64,000 bases of DNA from Bolinopsis microptera (taxonomy: Eukaryota > Ctenophora > Tentaculata > Lobata > Bolinopsidae). The notes beneath the pieces are model-generated. The model was not told where the DNA came from and did not search any database. It saw only the letters and a list, made by a program, of their open reading frames with translations. This document shows positions 21,552 through 32,598 of this stretch, piece after piece (the stretch's first letter is position 1; each line of letters begins with the position of its first letter). A program made the position numbers and the translations under genes. The stretch covers positions 1,235,386-1,299,385 of the forward strand of contig NC_087081.1 in assembly GCF_026151205.1 (NCBI RefSeq), read 5' to 3'.

Positions 21552-21845
21552 TTAACAAGAATTGCGCCCGTTGTTTCGTTGTGGCGGACGCTAGATTTCC
21601 ATTCACTTCAACTACAAGCTCTAATCACAAATCAGCTCAGATCACTTCATAATATGACAATTATGTTTTAAATAGGTAAAAACGTGTAACTGATTCAATT
21701 CAATTGCGGTAGAACTTAATTTTTATCTGTAATTTAAGAAATTGTAAGCAAAAAGTGAACTATACTCATTTTTTATAATTGTACACATCAGTACACTATA
21801 CTACGCATGTCACATACAAATTTGGCTTATTCCCTAATACATTAA
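21552..21845. mobile_element. T element, left end only
   Basis: Matches 10503-10795 closely, then breaks off at ATTAAACCCTGCGG into unrelated sequence. The right end is missing. Confidence 0.8.
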
Positions 21846-22128
21846 ACCCTGCGGTTTCTTCGCGTTCGCGACTATACCCATTTGCGATGCCACTGTGTGG
21901 ACGTAGCTGTGATAAATCATACATCCTCTTAAAGTACATGCTCTAACTCGGACATCGCATCCTTAACCAGTTCTGGGGACTGTTCCTGGGTAGAGTTATG
22001 AAAGCTTAAAGCTTTCGCGCCGCGCAAGCCCCCAAATATGGCTAAAAATGTGCATCGTCGTAGAATAACTTTGCATAGGCAGTGCGTGGTGTCATCAATA
22101 TGGTAGTTAATTTTGATTTTCGGCCTCC
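21846..22128. other. Unassigned sequence after the T-element break
   Basis: No exon or known element recognised. Contains a small hairpin GAAAGCTT-A-AAGCTTTC near 22000-22016 followed by GCGCCGCGC. Confidence 0.4.
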
Positions 22129-22200
22129 GGCTTGATAGCCTAGTTGGCTGAGAGGACGACTGGCTCAGTGGCACTGAGTTCGACTCCCTGTCTTGGCCAA
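22129..22200 (+). other. tRNA-like sequence, probably a tRNA-derived SINE head
   Basis: A-box match TAGCCTAGTTGG at 22136-22147 and B-box match AGTTCGACTCC at 22177-22187, with starts 41 bp apart as in a pol III promoter. The ends GGCTTGA and CTTGGCCA pair only in part, and the anticodon and T stems have mismatches. It is therefore more likely a tRNA-derived SINE or pseudogene than a working tRNA. Confidence 0.45.
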
Positions 22201-22443
22201 AATTAAATTTTTATTGAAACAAGTTATTTCAACAGAAAAGTCCTAAAGAAAACACGTAAAACTGTGAAAACAGAATACTTCTCTGTATCTGGTAAATTTG
22301 CAGAAAATAGCCGGAATAGTAAAAAGACCTGGGAAGTAATTAATTGTATAAGACTAAGAGGAAAACGGCGGCGTGAAACAAAGCCGGATCTGTTATAGCA
22401 GAAATTAGCAGTTTTTATATTTTTATGAAAATCTTTTCAAAAT

Positions 22444-22638
22444 TTACATACAATATAACATGTGGCGCAAAATAAAATCAAAATAAAACTGATTGCGATC
22501 TCTAAAGGACAGATGTATGTAAATTTCAAAGGGAAACCAGAACGCAGTAAAATTGTAGTCGAAACCACACCGCACAAGCCTAGTCCCTGGTAAATGAAAA
22601 TCAATCAAATAATATGTTGATAAAAAATCATATCCCAT
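22444..22638 (-). CDS. Short frame overlapping the ORF1 stop (possible ORF2 start)
   Basis: 64 codons whose ATG overlaps the ORF1 stop as TGATG. Some non-LTR elements start ORF2 in this way by stop-restart translation. The encoded protein is aromatic-rich and shows no endonuclease motif, so it could be a truncated ORF2 leader or chance. Confidence 0.25.
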   Translation of the reverse strand: MGYDFLSTYYLIDFHLPGTRLVRCGFDYNFTAFWFPFEIYIHLSFRDRNQFYFDFILRHMLYCM

Positions 22639-23546
22639 CAGTCCTTCTCGGAGCTTACGATCTTATTGTTCCTTATAACATGAACTCGCTGAGGCTCCAA
22701 TTCCCGTTTCTGCTTAACTTCAAGAACTAACTTCCTGAAGGCAGCTCTCTGCTCGGCTGATCGGTCGGGGCTGATGTACACTGAGTCATACCCCTCCACT
22801 TCTCTTAGTTTTCTCGCTTTGCTCAACACTCGCCGCACATGATCTGAGCCGCTGAGAGTGAACTTGATAGGTTTAACGGCTGGTCCTCCATCTGATACAG
22901 TTCTCCCCATCCTACAGCTAGAAACGATTCGAGGTTTCTCATCTATGTTTTCTAGTACCTCAAGCACTCTCTTTTCCAGGATTTCTTCACTCTTTTCTGG
23001 TAGACCGTAGATGACCAGATTTTGACTACGATCCTCTTCCTCGGAGGCACGTTTCAGAGCAGCTTTCATTTTCTTAGGCGCTAGCGCCTTGCTGCATGAA
23101 TTCTTCACAACTGATGACCAGGATTTGAGTTCGCTTTTCACTGTCGTCTGAACAGAGGTCAAATCTTCACTTTTCTTCTCAAGCAATTGTCCTTGCAGTT
23201 TAATCACAGTGTTCTGATCTGCAATCTTTTCGTCCTTCAGTTGGTCGATTTCATCTTGTAGTTTGGTGGCTGAAAACAACAGCGGTGAACAATAACTGTC
23301 GAGAATGTCGATAAAAGTTTCCATCCAATCACACAGTATAGCCTTGGTGATTTGAGGCTTGTTGAGCGTTTCTTTACGTAACACATTGGATTTCTGAACA
23401 CCTGCCGCTTGACGCATATCGTTGAGTAGCATAATCTGAGCACCCAAAATCTGTTCAGCATACATTGATCTGAATTTGAGTGTAGAGTAATTCAACGCTA
23501 TTTCATTGTCAAGATTCTCCAAGTATTTGTTAACCATAATGTACAA
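22638..23546 (-). CDS. Non-LTR retrotransposon ORF1 protein: coiled coil plus RRM-like domain
   Basis: 302 residues, complete from Met to stop. ORF1 proteins bind the element's RNA and act as nucleic acid chaperones. Residues about 100-130 are rich in Leu/Glu/Lys/Gln in a coiled-coil pattern (ATKLQDEIDQLKDEKIADQN). From about 175 comes RSQNLVIYGLPEKSEE (first RRM strand), then RMGR, IKFTLSGSDHVRRVL and YDSVYISPDRSAEQR. This order is typical of the L1-type ORF1 RRM and C-terminal domain. A second Met at residue 4 could also be the start. No endonuclease or reverse transcriptase follows on the minus strand, so this is an orphan copy with its 3' part lost. It is intact, with no frameshift. Confidence 0.85.
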   Translation of the reverse strand: MYIMVNKYLENLDNEIALNYSTLKFRSMYAEQILGAQIMLLNDMRQAAGVQKSNVLRKETLNKPQITKAILCDWMETFIDILDSYCSPLLFSATKLQDEIDQLKDEKIADQNTVIKLQGQLLEKKSEDLTSVQTTVKSELKSWSSVVKNSCSKALAPKKMKAALKRASEEEDRSQNLVIYGLPEKSEEILEKRVLEVLENIDEKPRIVSSCRMGRTVSDGGPAVKPIKFTLSGSDHVRRVLSKARKLREVEGYDSVYISPDRSAEQRAAFRKLVLEVKQKRELEPQRVHVIRNNKIVSSEKD

Positions 23547-23644
23547 TGTACACGCAGGGCCAGTTTAATATACACGAGTATATTATCTGCTACACAGTGA
23601 GAGCTGTTTAAACCGACGCAAAAGCAATTAACTGATGATTTTTT

Positions 23645-23665
23645 GGCCCAGTTTTGCACTGGGCC
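23645..23665. repeat. Hairpin GGCCCAGT-5 nt-ACTGGGCC
   Basis: An 8-bp stem with TTTGC between the arms, about 100 bp upstream of the ORF1 start on the minus strand. It resembles the hairpin at 5604-5623. Confidence 0.75.
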
Positions 23666-23666
23666 G

Positions 23667-25236
23667 AAACTGATTTGCTAACAGTTGTTTCTATCTGGTT
23701 TAAAAATTGAGAGTCTGCTGGGTGAAGATCAGTTGCCAATACTTGATAGCTTTGATAGCTTTATTATTCTGCCTGTCACGGTGGGAAAGAAAGGTCAAGG
23801 CTGCTCATTTCTAGACGTCCTTCGTCTATACCGTCCATATCTGAAACAGATTTTCAGATAAGGATAAGGAACTAAATAACGATAAGGTGAACGGTTGATA
23901 TTAGAGTTAAAATCTGAGTGTTGGGAGAAAAATCTAGTAAATCTCAAACTGTTAAACTCTACTTACTTTTGATCCACCAGTTCTCATAATTTTTAAGCCG
24001 TAAAGCAGCAGACACGAGTCTAGAGGAATTGTTGAAACGCCAAGATCCGCTTTTACTTTTCAGTTCTCTGATCTTAATTTTCAATGTGTGAAGCAGCTGG
24101 CGTGAGTTTCGTGGAAATCTTTCATAATCCCAGCCTCCAGGAGTTGCTTTTATTTTGGATCCTCTTAGAGCTTTAGAGGTTATCGATATTCCAGATTATG
24201 TCTGCTTTGTTGTCTGTACTTCCGGGGGTTGTATATACCTGAGAAATTGAACAGTTCAATACCAGAGAGAATGCTGAAGACTTCGAAAGTTCTGCCAAAA
24301 TGTTTATTTTCTATACACAAATCCGAATTTTTCTCTTTAGTGGCGATTTTAGACAAAATTTACCTTCTTTCGGACTAAACTTTGAAACTGAATTGAAGTT
24401 TAAACGATTACCTCTAGAATGATATTAATGAATTAGTAAATTTATCATCAGAAGTCAAGTTATGGTCGATTTTGGAAGCTTGGATACGCTAAAATTATTA
24501 ATTACATCAATATGATATCAATTATTGCGCGCGGCTCGGTTATATTGCGCGTGGTTGCTAGGCGCCAGCGGAAGAATTGCTTACAATTTTTTTTCCGTTC
24601 GGCAGAAAGATAATTGTGACTGACAAACATGTAGAAAACTCTCCCAGAACTTCTAGTATATTCTTTAGGGCGGGAAATACATCGTATGCAATGTCTGTGA
24701 TTATCCCGCCAAATCCGAATTTCTTCCTAAATATATCACAAAGGCGCGTTCACAATTTTTGCGCGTTATAAACCGCTTCATTTTAGGTCGTTCTATAGTT
24801 AATCTCACTACTTCAAAAGGGTAAAACTGGTTAGAGAAGAACTCAACCTTTGGTTTCTTCACAAGTAGAAGCACTAAGAAAACACCCAAGTTGTCCATGA
24901 TAGAGACAAGAAACAAACTTTGCAAAGCAAACTAAACAGGCTGACTGAGCTTAAGAGGTTTATTTACATTTGTATACCTATGGAACTGTAGAACTGTTGA
25001 AATCCAGAGAAGGTTATTGACATTGTTCTCTTGAGGGTGCTGGCATTTTACCTTATAATCATTCTGGAGACGGGAACGAGCATGTTACTGTTAACAAGAG
25101 TCAAAAATACCGGCAGGGCACTCATTTGAATTCCGTAAGTGTTCTGGCCGGCGTGAAACATTGTCTTCAGGATAAGGAATCTGTTGCTCCAAGTTATCAA
25201 CAGGATAAGAAAACGGTTCACTGAATTACTTTAAAT
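23667..25236. other. No gene recognised
   Basis: Probably intron or intergenic DNA. I see only short chance frames and nothing with a domain or convincing splice pattern. GCGC clusters occur near 24528-24565. Confidence 0.4.
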
Positions 25237-25555
25237 GCTTTACTGTTTCGAGGAGAATTGGTATTTGGTGCACTACTGTTCTCGGGAGAAGGAAACCCTT
25301 GGTCTACTGTTTTGAAGAGAACTAGTATACTACTGTTCTCAGGAGAAGGAAACCAGTGGTCTACTGTTTTGAAGAGAACTATTGCGTTACTGTTCTCAGG
25401 AGAATAAAACCGGTGGTCTACTGTTTTGAAGAGAACTAGTGCGTTACTGTTCTTAGGAGAAGAAACCGTTGGTCTACTGTTTTGAAGAAAACTGGTGCAC
25501 TTCTGTTCCCTGGAGAAAAAAACTGATGCTCTAATATTTTCAAAGAAAAGAAGTG
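25237..25555. repeat. About 62-bp degenerate tandem repeat, ~5 units
   Basis: The unit contains CTACTGTTCTCAGGAGAAGG and GGTCTACTGTTTTGAAGAGA. Units diverge towards the right end, so it is old. Confidence 0.8.
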
Positions 25556-25763
25556 GTACTTTAGAAAGATTACTGGTTAACAGTAATAAAAGTCGACAAT
25601 TAGTTTTGGCGAAATTTGGAAAACATTTTGGCTTTGGCCTTCAGCAGAAAAACTATCTGAAATAGGGGCGGTTAAATTGTAAGCTTTAATTCGAGGGTCA
25701 ACATAAAATCATGGCAAATGGTATCTTACAAGCAATGGCAATATAACCGGGCTTTTTTAAAGT

Positions 25764-25825
25764 AATGGCTAGGGTACTAAGTAGCTAGGGTACTAAGTAG
25801 CTAGGGTATCAAGTGGCTAGGGTGC
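25764..25825. repeat. 16-bp tandem repeat, TAGCTAGGGTACTAAG
   Basis: Three to four units, the last two degenerate. Confidence 0.8.
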
Positions 25826-25930
25826 TGCAACAACTAAGCAATTGTGGTCAGGATAAACTAAGGACTTCATCCCTCAATTATATATAAAGGCTGTAGTCAT
25901 GTGCAGTTAATACTAACAAATAAGCAATAG

Positions 25931-25976
25931 GTGTGTGTGTGTGTGTGTGTGTGTGTACTGTGTACTGTGTGTGTGT
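25931..25976. repeat. (GT)n microsatellite
   Basis: 13 GT dinucleotides, then ACTGTGTACTGTGTGTGTGTG. Confidence 0.95.
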
Positions 25977-26167
25977 GGCATGTGTATGAACCAAAACACA
26001 ATAAATTCAGTCAAACACTGCACTGTACAAAATAATAGTTCATCTGAATGTTAACAGGTACATTTATACAATATATCATTTTATCAACAATGATTGTAAA
26101 CACAGGTACTGTTATGTAGTTATATCAAACATTACAATATTCTACCAATTACATGCCTACATAAGTA

Positions 26168-26717
26168 TTAAGTACATATAAGTATTATATTACATAAATA
26201 ATTATATATCGCAACCTTTAAAAGTGTCGCAGTATCTTTTAAATCTAATACTCTACTAACTAGGTAAGATAACTTCTGGCATTCTGGTTTACTTGAAAAC
26301 CACCAGTCAAGAACAGCAGAAAAGGTGTTAAAGTAATCAAATACATTCCCATGTGATGTACCTGTCATTGTAAATTAGCCACAGCAAGTAATCTATCCAG
26401 GGAACTTCCAAACAGGAAAAAACATATTTTGTACATTTTTGTACATTTTTGTACATGTACAATGTACATTTGGCAAAAATCTGGTGGCCACGTACAAAAA
26501 TGTAGTTGGACCCCCCCCCCCTTGATTATTTTGATGAACTGTTGTTCAAAGATACTAAAGACAAAGTAAAGTGCACAACCACAATATAAGTTAAACCTAA
26601 TTGTAGATGTAAGATTGCCAACAAGGACGAACCTGGGAAAACAACTAAACACTGGGCAGTGCCTTAACTTTAAGACAATGAAGACCTAAATCTTACTTAC
26701 TTCATTCTATTGACATA
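26168..26717. other. No gene recognised; low-complexity stretches
   Basis: Contains a TTTTTGTACA repeat at about 26430-26470 and a run of about 12 C near 26510-26521. Confidence 0.5.
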
Positions 26718-26730
26718 ATAGTAAGATGCT

Positions 26731-27109
26731 TTTTTTTTCTTTTTTTTTTAAAGAGAGGCTGGGCATAGATAGCCCACGAGAGGATAGCATTGAGATGCTC
26801 TGCCTACCTCTGGGGTGTGGCAACCTTGGGGAAGGTTGCCGGTGAAATCAGAGTGATTGGTGGAGGATGGTGTAAGATGATATATGAGTCAAAATGATAC
26901 GCTTAAATGCCAGCTGGGGTTGGAAAAGTAAAACGAGACGAGACAGCATATGAGATAATACTTTAAGTCACCCCGGTCTGATCCAGCTCTTCCGGCACAA
27001 TTAAGCGTTTGGTGCGGTTTGCGAAATTGACAATTGTGGTGATGTGTTGGTTGTCGAATATGTCATTGACAGAGAGGTAGTAGTCCTGGAAATATTGACC
27101 TCTAATTTG
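26731..27109 (-). mobile_element. 5'-truncated LINE with poly(A) tail and 13-bp target duplication
   Basis: ATAGTAAGATGCT occurs at 26718-26730 and again at 27110-27122. A poly(T) tract at 26731-26749 next to the left copy is the poly(A) tail of a minus-strand insert. Read on the minus strand, the 5' part is open for about 42 codons (YFQDYYLSVNDIFDNQHITT ... VPEELDQTGVT) and stops near 26965, followed by about 220 bp of 3' UTR. It looks like the last bases of an ORF2, 5'-truncated as is common for LINEs. Confidence 0.75.
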
Positions 27110-27319
27110 ATAGTAAGATGCTGTTAACGTAGCAGAAAGATTAGATAATAGCTGATTTTACATTTTCCCGAGTATAGCTTTTGACTAGTATCTCTTACAA
27201 TTACCAACAAGCAGAGGGTACCATTCAGAGGTTACTACAATTATAACGTGCTGGTGCAGTGGCAGCTGGGTAAAGTTGGCATGGAGGTAGCAGAAAGTAA
27301 CTACTAGAAACATCTACTA

Positions 27320-27350
27320 GAAAGTAGACGTAGAATTTACGTCTACTTTC
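27320..27350. repeat. Hairpin, 13-bp stem
   Basis: GAAAGTAGACGTA at 27320-27332 and its exact complement at 27338-27350. No run of T follows it; its role is unknown. Confidence 0.85.
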
Positions 27351-27695
27351 CAGACTAAAAAGTCCATGTTAGGATGGAAAAAATAATCAGGGAACTTGAT
27401 TTGCGAACCTAACCATGGAAATATTACAATGAGTCGGAGTGTTCCAAGGATATTGATGTATACACTATACATACATTGTAATAACTATAGAATGTTCTGT
27501 ACTCTCTGCACTATATAAGGTCACAACAATTGTGACGTCAAAATCGCATCTGTTTTCTTTTGTTTCAAATCTAAGTTTCATGAGACTAATCTAATCTAGA
27601 CCTTCGAAGGTAATGACTTGAACTTGTGTGTTCACTGTGTAAAGAACACACACAAAAAGTAAGAGTTTAACAAACTATTTGAAGTGTAGACAAAC

Positions 27696-27821
27696 CTCTG
27701 GTTTCTCCCCCAAGCCAAGAGTTCGGCCGAGTGTCTCAGTCCACCAAACCATGAGGTAGGAGAATACTGCGATCCACAGGATGGACATGATGAAGGTCAC
27801 TGGGAAGAACATCTTCCATTT
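27696..27821 (-). CDS. Exon of an SLC24-type (NCKX) Na+/Ca2+-K+ exchanger
   Basis: A 126-bp exon (42 codons, phase 0 at both ends) with acceptor GTTTCAG and donor GTTTGT on the minus strand. It encodes SILWIAVFSYLMVWWTETLG followed by RTLGLG. In NCKX proteins this membrane segment with FSYLMVWW leads into the second exchanger repeat (alpha-2), whose GTSIPD motif would be in the next exon. NCKX proteins sit in the plasma or organelle membrane and expel Ca2+ together with K+ in exchange for Na+. I could not find the neighbouring exons, so the introns must be long. The foldback element starts 265 bp upstream of this exon and so lies in its preceding intron. Confidence 0.8.
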
Positions 27822-28106
27822 CTGAAACATCAGGTTATTAGCTTGCCAGATAATACCTGGTTTAGATCACAGCTGTGTTGAAAGCATTAAAAGGGTTTAC
27901 TTTCAACACTTCTATGATAATGTTGATTCCTACATTAGAATTTACTGCTTACAAATTGAGAAGCAGAATATTGAGGATATACTCATTTTGGCAGTACTAA
28001 AATCTAAAATTAGTTGACAAGAAAAGTTTTACCGTAGATTCTGCTACGGATTGGAGTTCACTTGCCATAATAGCCAAACAGTACTATAGATGTGGATACT
28101 GGCGGG

Positions 28107-31100
28107 GAGGTGATAATTGTTTGTTTACATTAATAGTGAGCACATGTTAAGGAGGCTGATGAGGTGATAATTGTTTGTTTACATTAATAGTGAGCACATG
28201 TTAAGGAGGCTGATGAGGTGATAATTGTTTGTTTACATTAATAGTGAGCACATGTTCAGGAGGCTGAGGAGGTGATAATTGTTTGTTTACATTAATAGTG
28301 AGCACATGTTAAGGAGGCTGATGAGGTGATAATTGTTTGTTTACATTAATAGTGAGCACATGTTCAGGAGGCTGATGAGGTGATAATTGTTTGTTTACAT
28401 TAATAGTGAGCACATGTTAAGGAGGCTGAGGAGGTGATAATTGTTTGTTTACATTAATAGTGAGCACATGTTAAGGAGGCTGATGAGGTGATAATTGTTT
28501 GTTTACATTAATAGTGAGCACATGTTAAGGAGGCTGATGAGGTGATAATTGTTTGTTTACATTAATAGTGAGCACATGTTCAGGAGGCTGATGAGGTGAT
28601 AATTGTTTGTTTACATTTTAGGGCGAGCATATGTTCAGGAGGCTGAGGAGGTGATAATTGTTTGTTTACATTAATAGTGAGCACATGTTAAGCAGGCTGA
28701 GGAGGTGATAATTGTTTGTTTACATTTTAGGGCGAGCACATGTTAAGCAGGCTGAGGAGGTGATAATTGTTTGTTTACATTAATAGTGAGCACATGTTAA
28801 GGAGGCTGATGAGGTGATAATTGTTTGTTTACATTAATAGTGAGCACATGTTAAGGAGGCTGATGAGGTGATAATTGTTTGTTTACATTAATAGTGAGCA
28901 CATGTTAAGGAGGCTGAGGAGGTGATAATTGTTTGTTTACATTAATAGTGAGCACATGTTAAGGAGGCTGATGAGGTGATAATTGTTTGTTTACATTAAT
29001 AGTGAGCACATGTTCAGGAGGCTGAGGAGGTGATAATTGTTTGTTTACATTAATAGTGAGCACATGTTAAGCAGGCTGAGGAGGTGATAATTGTTTGTTT
29101 ACATTTTAGGTCGAGCACATGTTAAGCAGGCTGAGGAGGTGATAATTGTTTGTTTACATTAATAGTGAGCACATGTTAAGGAGGCTGATGAGGTGATAAT
29201 TGTTTGTTTACATTAATAGTGAGCACATGTTCAGGAGGCTGATGAGGTGATAATTGTTTGTTTACATTTTAGGGCGAGCACATGTTAAGGAGGCTGATGA
29301 GGTGATAATTGTTTGTTTACATTAATAGTGAGCACATGTTAAGGAGGCTGATGAGGTGATAATTGTTTGTTTACATTAATAGCGAGCACATGTTCAGGAG
29401 GCTGATGAGGTGATAATTGTTTGTTTACATTAATAGCGAGCACATGTTAAGGAGGCTGATGAGGTGATAATTGTTTGTTTACATTAATAGTGAGCACATG
29501 TTAAGGAGGCTGAGGAGGTGATAATTGTTTGTTTACATTAATAGTGAGCACATGTTCAGGAGGCTGATGAGGTGATAATTGTTTGTTTACATTAATAGTG
29601 AGCACATGTTCAGGAGGCTGATGAGGTGATAATTGTTTGTTTACATTAATAGTGAGCACATGTTCAGGAGGCTGATGAGGTGATAATTGTTTGTTTACAT
29701 TTTAGGGCGAGCATATGTTCAGGAGGCTGAGGAGGTGATAATTGTTTGTTTACATTAATAGTGAGCACATGTTAAGCAGGCTGAGGAGGTGATAATTGTT
29801 TGTTTACATTTTAGGGCGAGCACATGTTCAGGAGGCTGATGAGGTGATAATTGTTTGTTTACATTTTAGGGCGAGCACATGTTCAGGAGGCTGATGAGGT
29901 GATAATTGCTTGGTTACATTTTAGGTCGAGCACATGTTAAGCAGGCTGAGGAGGTGATAATTGTTTGTTTACATTAATAGTGAGCACATGTTAAGGAGGC
30001 TGATGAGGTGATAATTGCTTGGTTACATTTTAGGTCGAGCACATGTTAAGGAGGCTGAGGAGGTGATAATTGTTTGTTTACATTAATAGTGAGCACATGT
30101 TAAGGAGGCTGATGAGGTGATAATTGTTTGTTTACATTAATAGTGAGCACATGTTAAGGAGGCTGAGGAGGTGATAATTGTTTGTTTACATTTTAGGTCG
30201 AGCACATGTTAAGGAGGCTGATGAGGTGATAATTGTTTGTTTACATTAATAGTGAGCACATGTTCAGGAGGCTGAGGAGGTGATAATTGTTTGTTTACAT
30301 TAATAGTGAGCACATGTTCAGGAGGCTGAGGAGGTGATAATTGTTTGTTTACATTAATAGTGAGCACATGTTCAGGAGGCTGATGAGGTGATAATTGTTT
30401 GTTTACATTAATAGTGAGCACATGTTAAGGAGGCTGATGAGGTGATAATTGTTTGTTTACATTAATAGTGAGCACATGTTAAGGAGGCTGATGAGGTGAT
30501 AATTGTTTGTTTACATTAATAGTGAGCACATGTTCAGGAGGCTGATGAGGTGATAATTGTTTGTTTACATTAATAGTGAGCACATGTTAAGGAGGCTGAT
30601 GAGGTGATAATTGTTTGTTTACATTAATAGTGAGCACATGTTCAGGAGGCTGAGGAGGTGATAATTGTTTGTTTACATTAATAGTGAGCACATGTTCAGG
30701 AGGCTGAGGAGGTGATAATTGTTTGTTTACATTAATAGTGAGCACATGTTAAGGAGGCTGATGAGGTGATAATTGTTTGTTTACATTAATAGTGAGCACA
30801 TGTTAAGGAGGCTGATGAGGTGATAATTGCTTGGTTACATTTTAGGTCGAGCACATGTTAAGGAGGCTGAGGAGGTGATAATTGTTTGTTTACATTAATA
30901 GTGAGCACATGTTAAGGAGGCTGATGAGGTGATAATTGCTTGGTTACATTTTAGGTCGAGCACATGTTAAGGAGGCTGAGGAGGTGATAATTGTTTGTTT
31001 ACATTAATAGTGAGCACATGTTAAGGAGGCTGATGAGGTGATAATTGCTTGGTTACATTTTAGGTCGAGCACATGTTAAGGAGGCTGAGGAGGTGATAAT

Positions 31101-31260
31101 TGTTTGTTTACATTAATAGTGAGCACATGTTAAGGAGGCTGATGAGGTGATAATTGTTTGTTTACATTTTAGGTCGAGCACATGTTAAGCAGGCTGAGGA
31201 GGTGATAATTGTTTGTTTACATTTTAGGTCGAGCACATGTTAAGCAGGCTGAGGAGGTGA
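28107..31260. repeat. 54-bp tandem array, left arm (~58 units)
   Basis: The unit begins GAGGTGATAATTGTTTGTTT and ends GTTAAGGAGGCTGAT. Variable sites: TTAATAGTGAGC versus TTTTAGGTCGAGC or TTTTAGGGCGAGC; TTAAGGAGG, TTCAGGAGG or TTAAGCAGG; and GATGAGG or GAGGAGG. Each unit contains a GATA-like TGATAA and a forkhead-like TGTTTAC. Confidence 0.95.
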
Positions 31261-32598
31261 TACATATTTTGTATTATAGAAGGTTTGTAACACTTGTAAC
31301 GCCTTCTTGTTACCCCCCTTTGAGGACCCCGAATTATTTTCTGAACGAAAGCTCAAAAATAACCGAGAAATCGACCTTCTTATTAACTCATTTTGATGAC
31401 TGTTTCTGACCTAAAATTGCACGAAAAATCGATTTAGCTAGGTTTCAGAACCTATAAACACTTCCTTATCCCTCAAAATTGATGTTTTATAGTTAATACG
31501 ACCAACAAGCAACATATATTTTGATCCTTCGGTTCTACTCATGACCTAGACAGTTAAGCTGAACCCGACAGATTGAGGCAATCCTCACCTTAACTGATCA
31601 AACTGGTACTAACACAATTTTCAGATATAAATGTTCTTTGCGATACGTTTATTGCAGCTTTGCAACTTGAGTGAAGACCAGAGTACGAAAACACACAGCA
31701 GGTAAGCAACTCACTTTTGGTGACTGTTCCTCACGAACATTCTGATCCTGTAACATATGAACAGGGAGATCGTCTCCTTAACAAATCGAACAGGTACTAT
31801 CACAATTTCCAGAGCACAGCATGATAACAAAGTCAAAAGAAACACAATGAAGGTAGGTTACCAACACCACAATATAACAATCATACTGACAACTGAATTA
31901 AATGTATTCTGACGACGGGCAGCCCTGATGTGCTCCGTGGTCCTCAACGAGCGACCACTTGTAATTTAATAGAGGTGTTATGTCATGTGACACCGATCCG
32001 TCCAATCACAAACAGGAAAAGTGAGCAGATCGATATCGTGTGTTTACTTTCCTTATCTTTATTTGACCCTCTGTTCACATTGTTATCTCTACCACATCTT
32101 GACTCGGCAAGGTCCGCGTGCAATATCTGCACCGCGGTAAACACGCCATGATTACGTCATGAACTTGAAATAGTGTGATTGTTGTACACTTATATAACCG
32201 TGCCCATCGCCCACGTACATTACAAACTGTTGGGGGGTGGGGGGTGGGGGCGGGGGATGGGGTTTAAGATAAACAACCGATCTTGATAGTGTGTTGGTCG
32301 CTCCTCCAACTGACTGTGATGCTTATCGTCCAGTCAGGAACAGAATAATAACATAATTTTTTAGTTATAGTATGTCTCGGCTGAACTGCGGAGATAAGTA
32401 CAGTTTGCTGTAATATGTACAGTTTGCTGTAATATGTGGTCGCGATTATCAACTCAGTGGAATTCCAAATGATGAACTGTGCTTTAAGTTTACACCAACT
32501 GGAACCAAAGGAATATACCCATGAGTGCTCCCTAACTTAACTTGGACGGTAAGTGTTTGACAATAAAAACTAGGACACGAATTCTCTGACAAGAAATG

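Noticed and set aside
30209-30421. 70-codon frame with repeated HVLTINVNKQLSP
   Set aside because: It is only the 54-bp (18-codon) repeat read in an open frame; no start context or coding change pattern.
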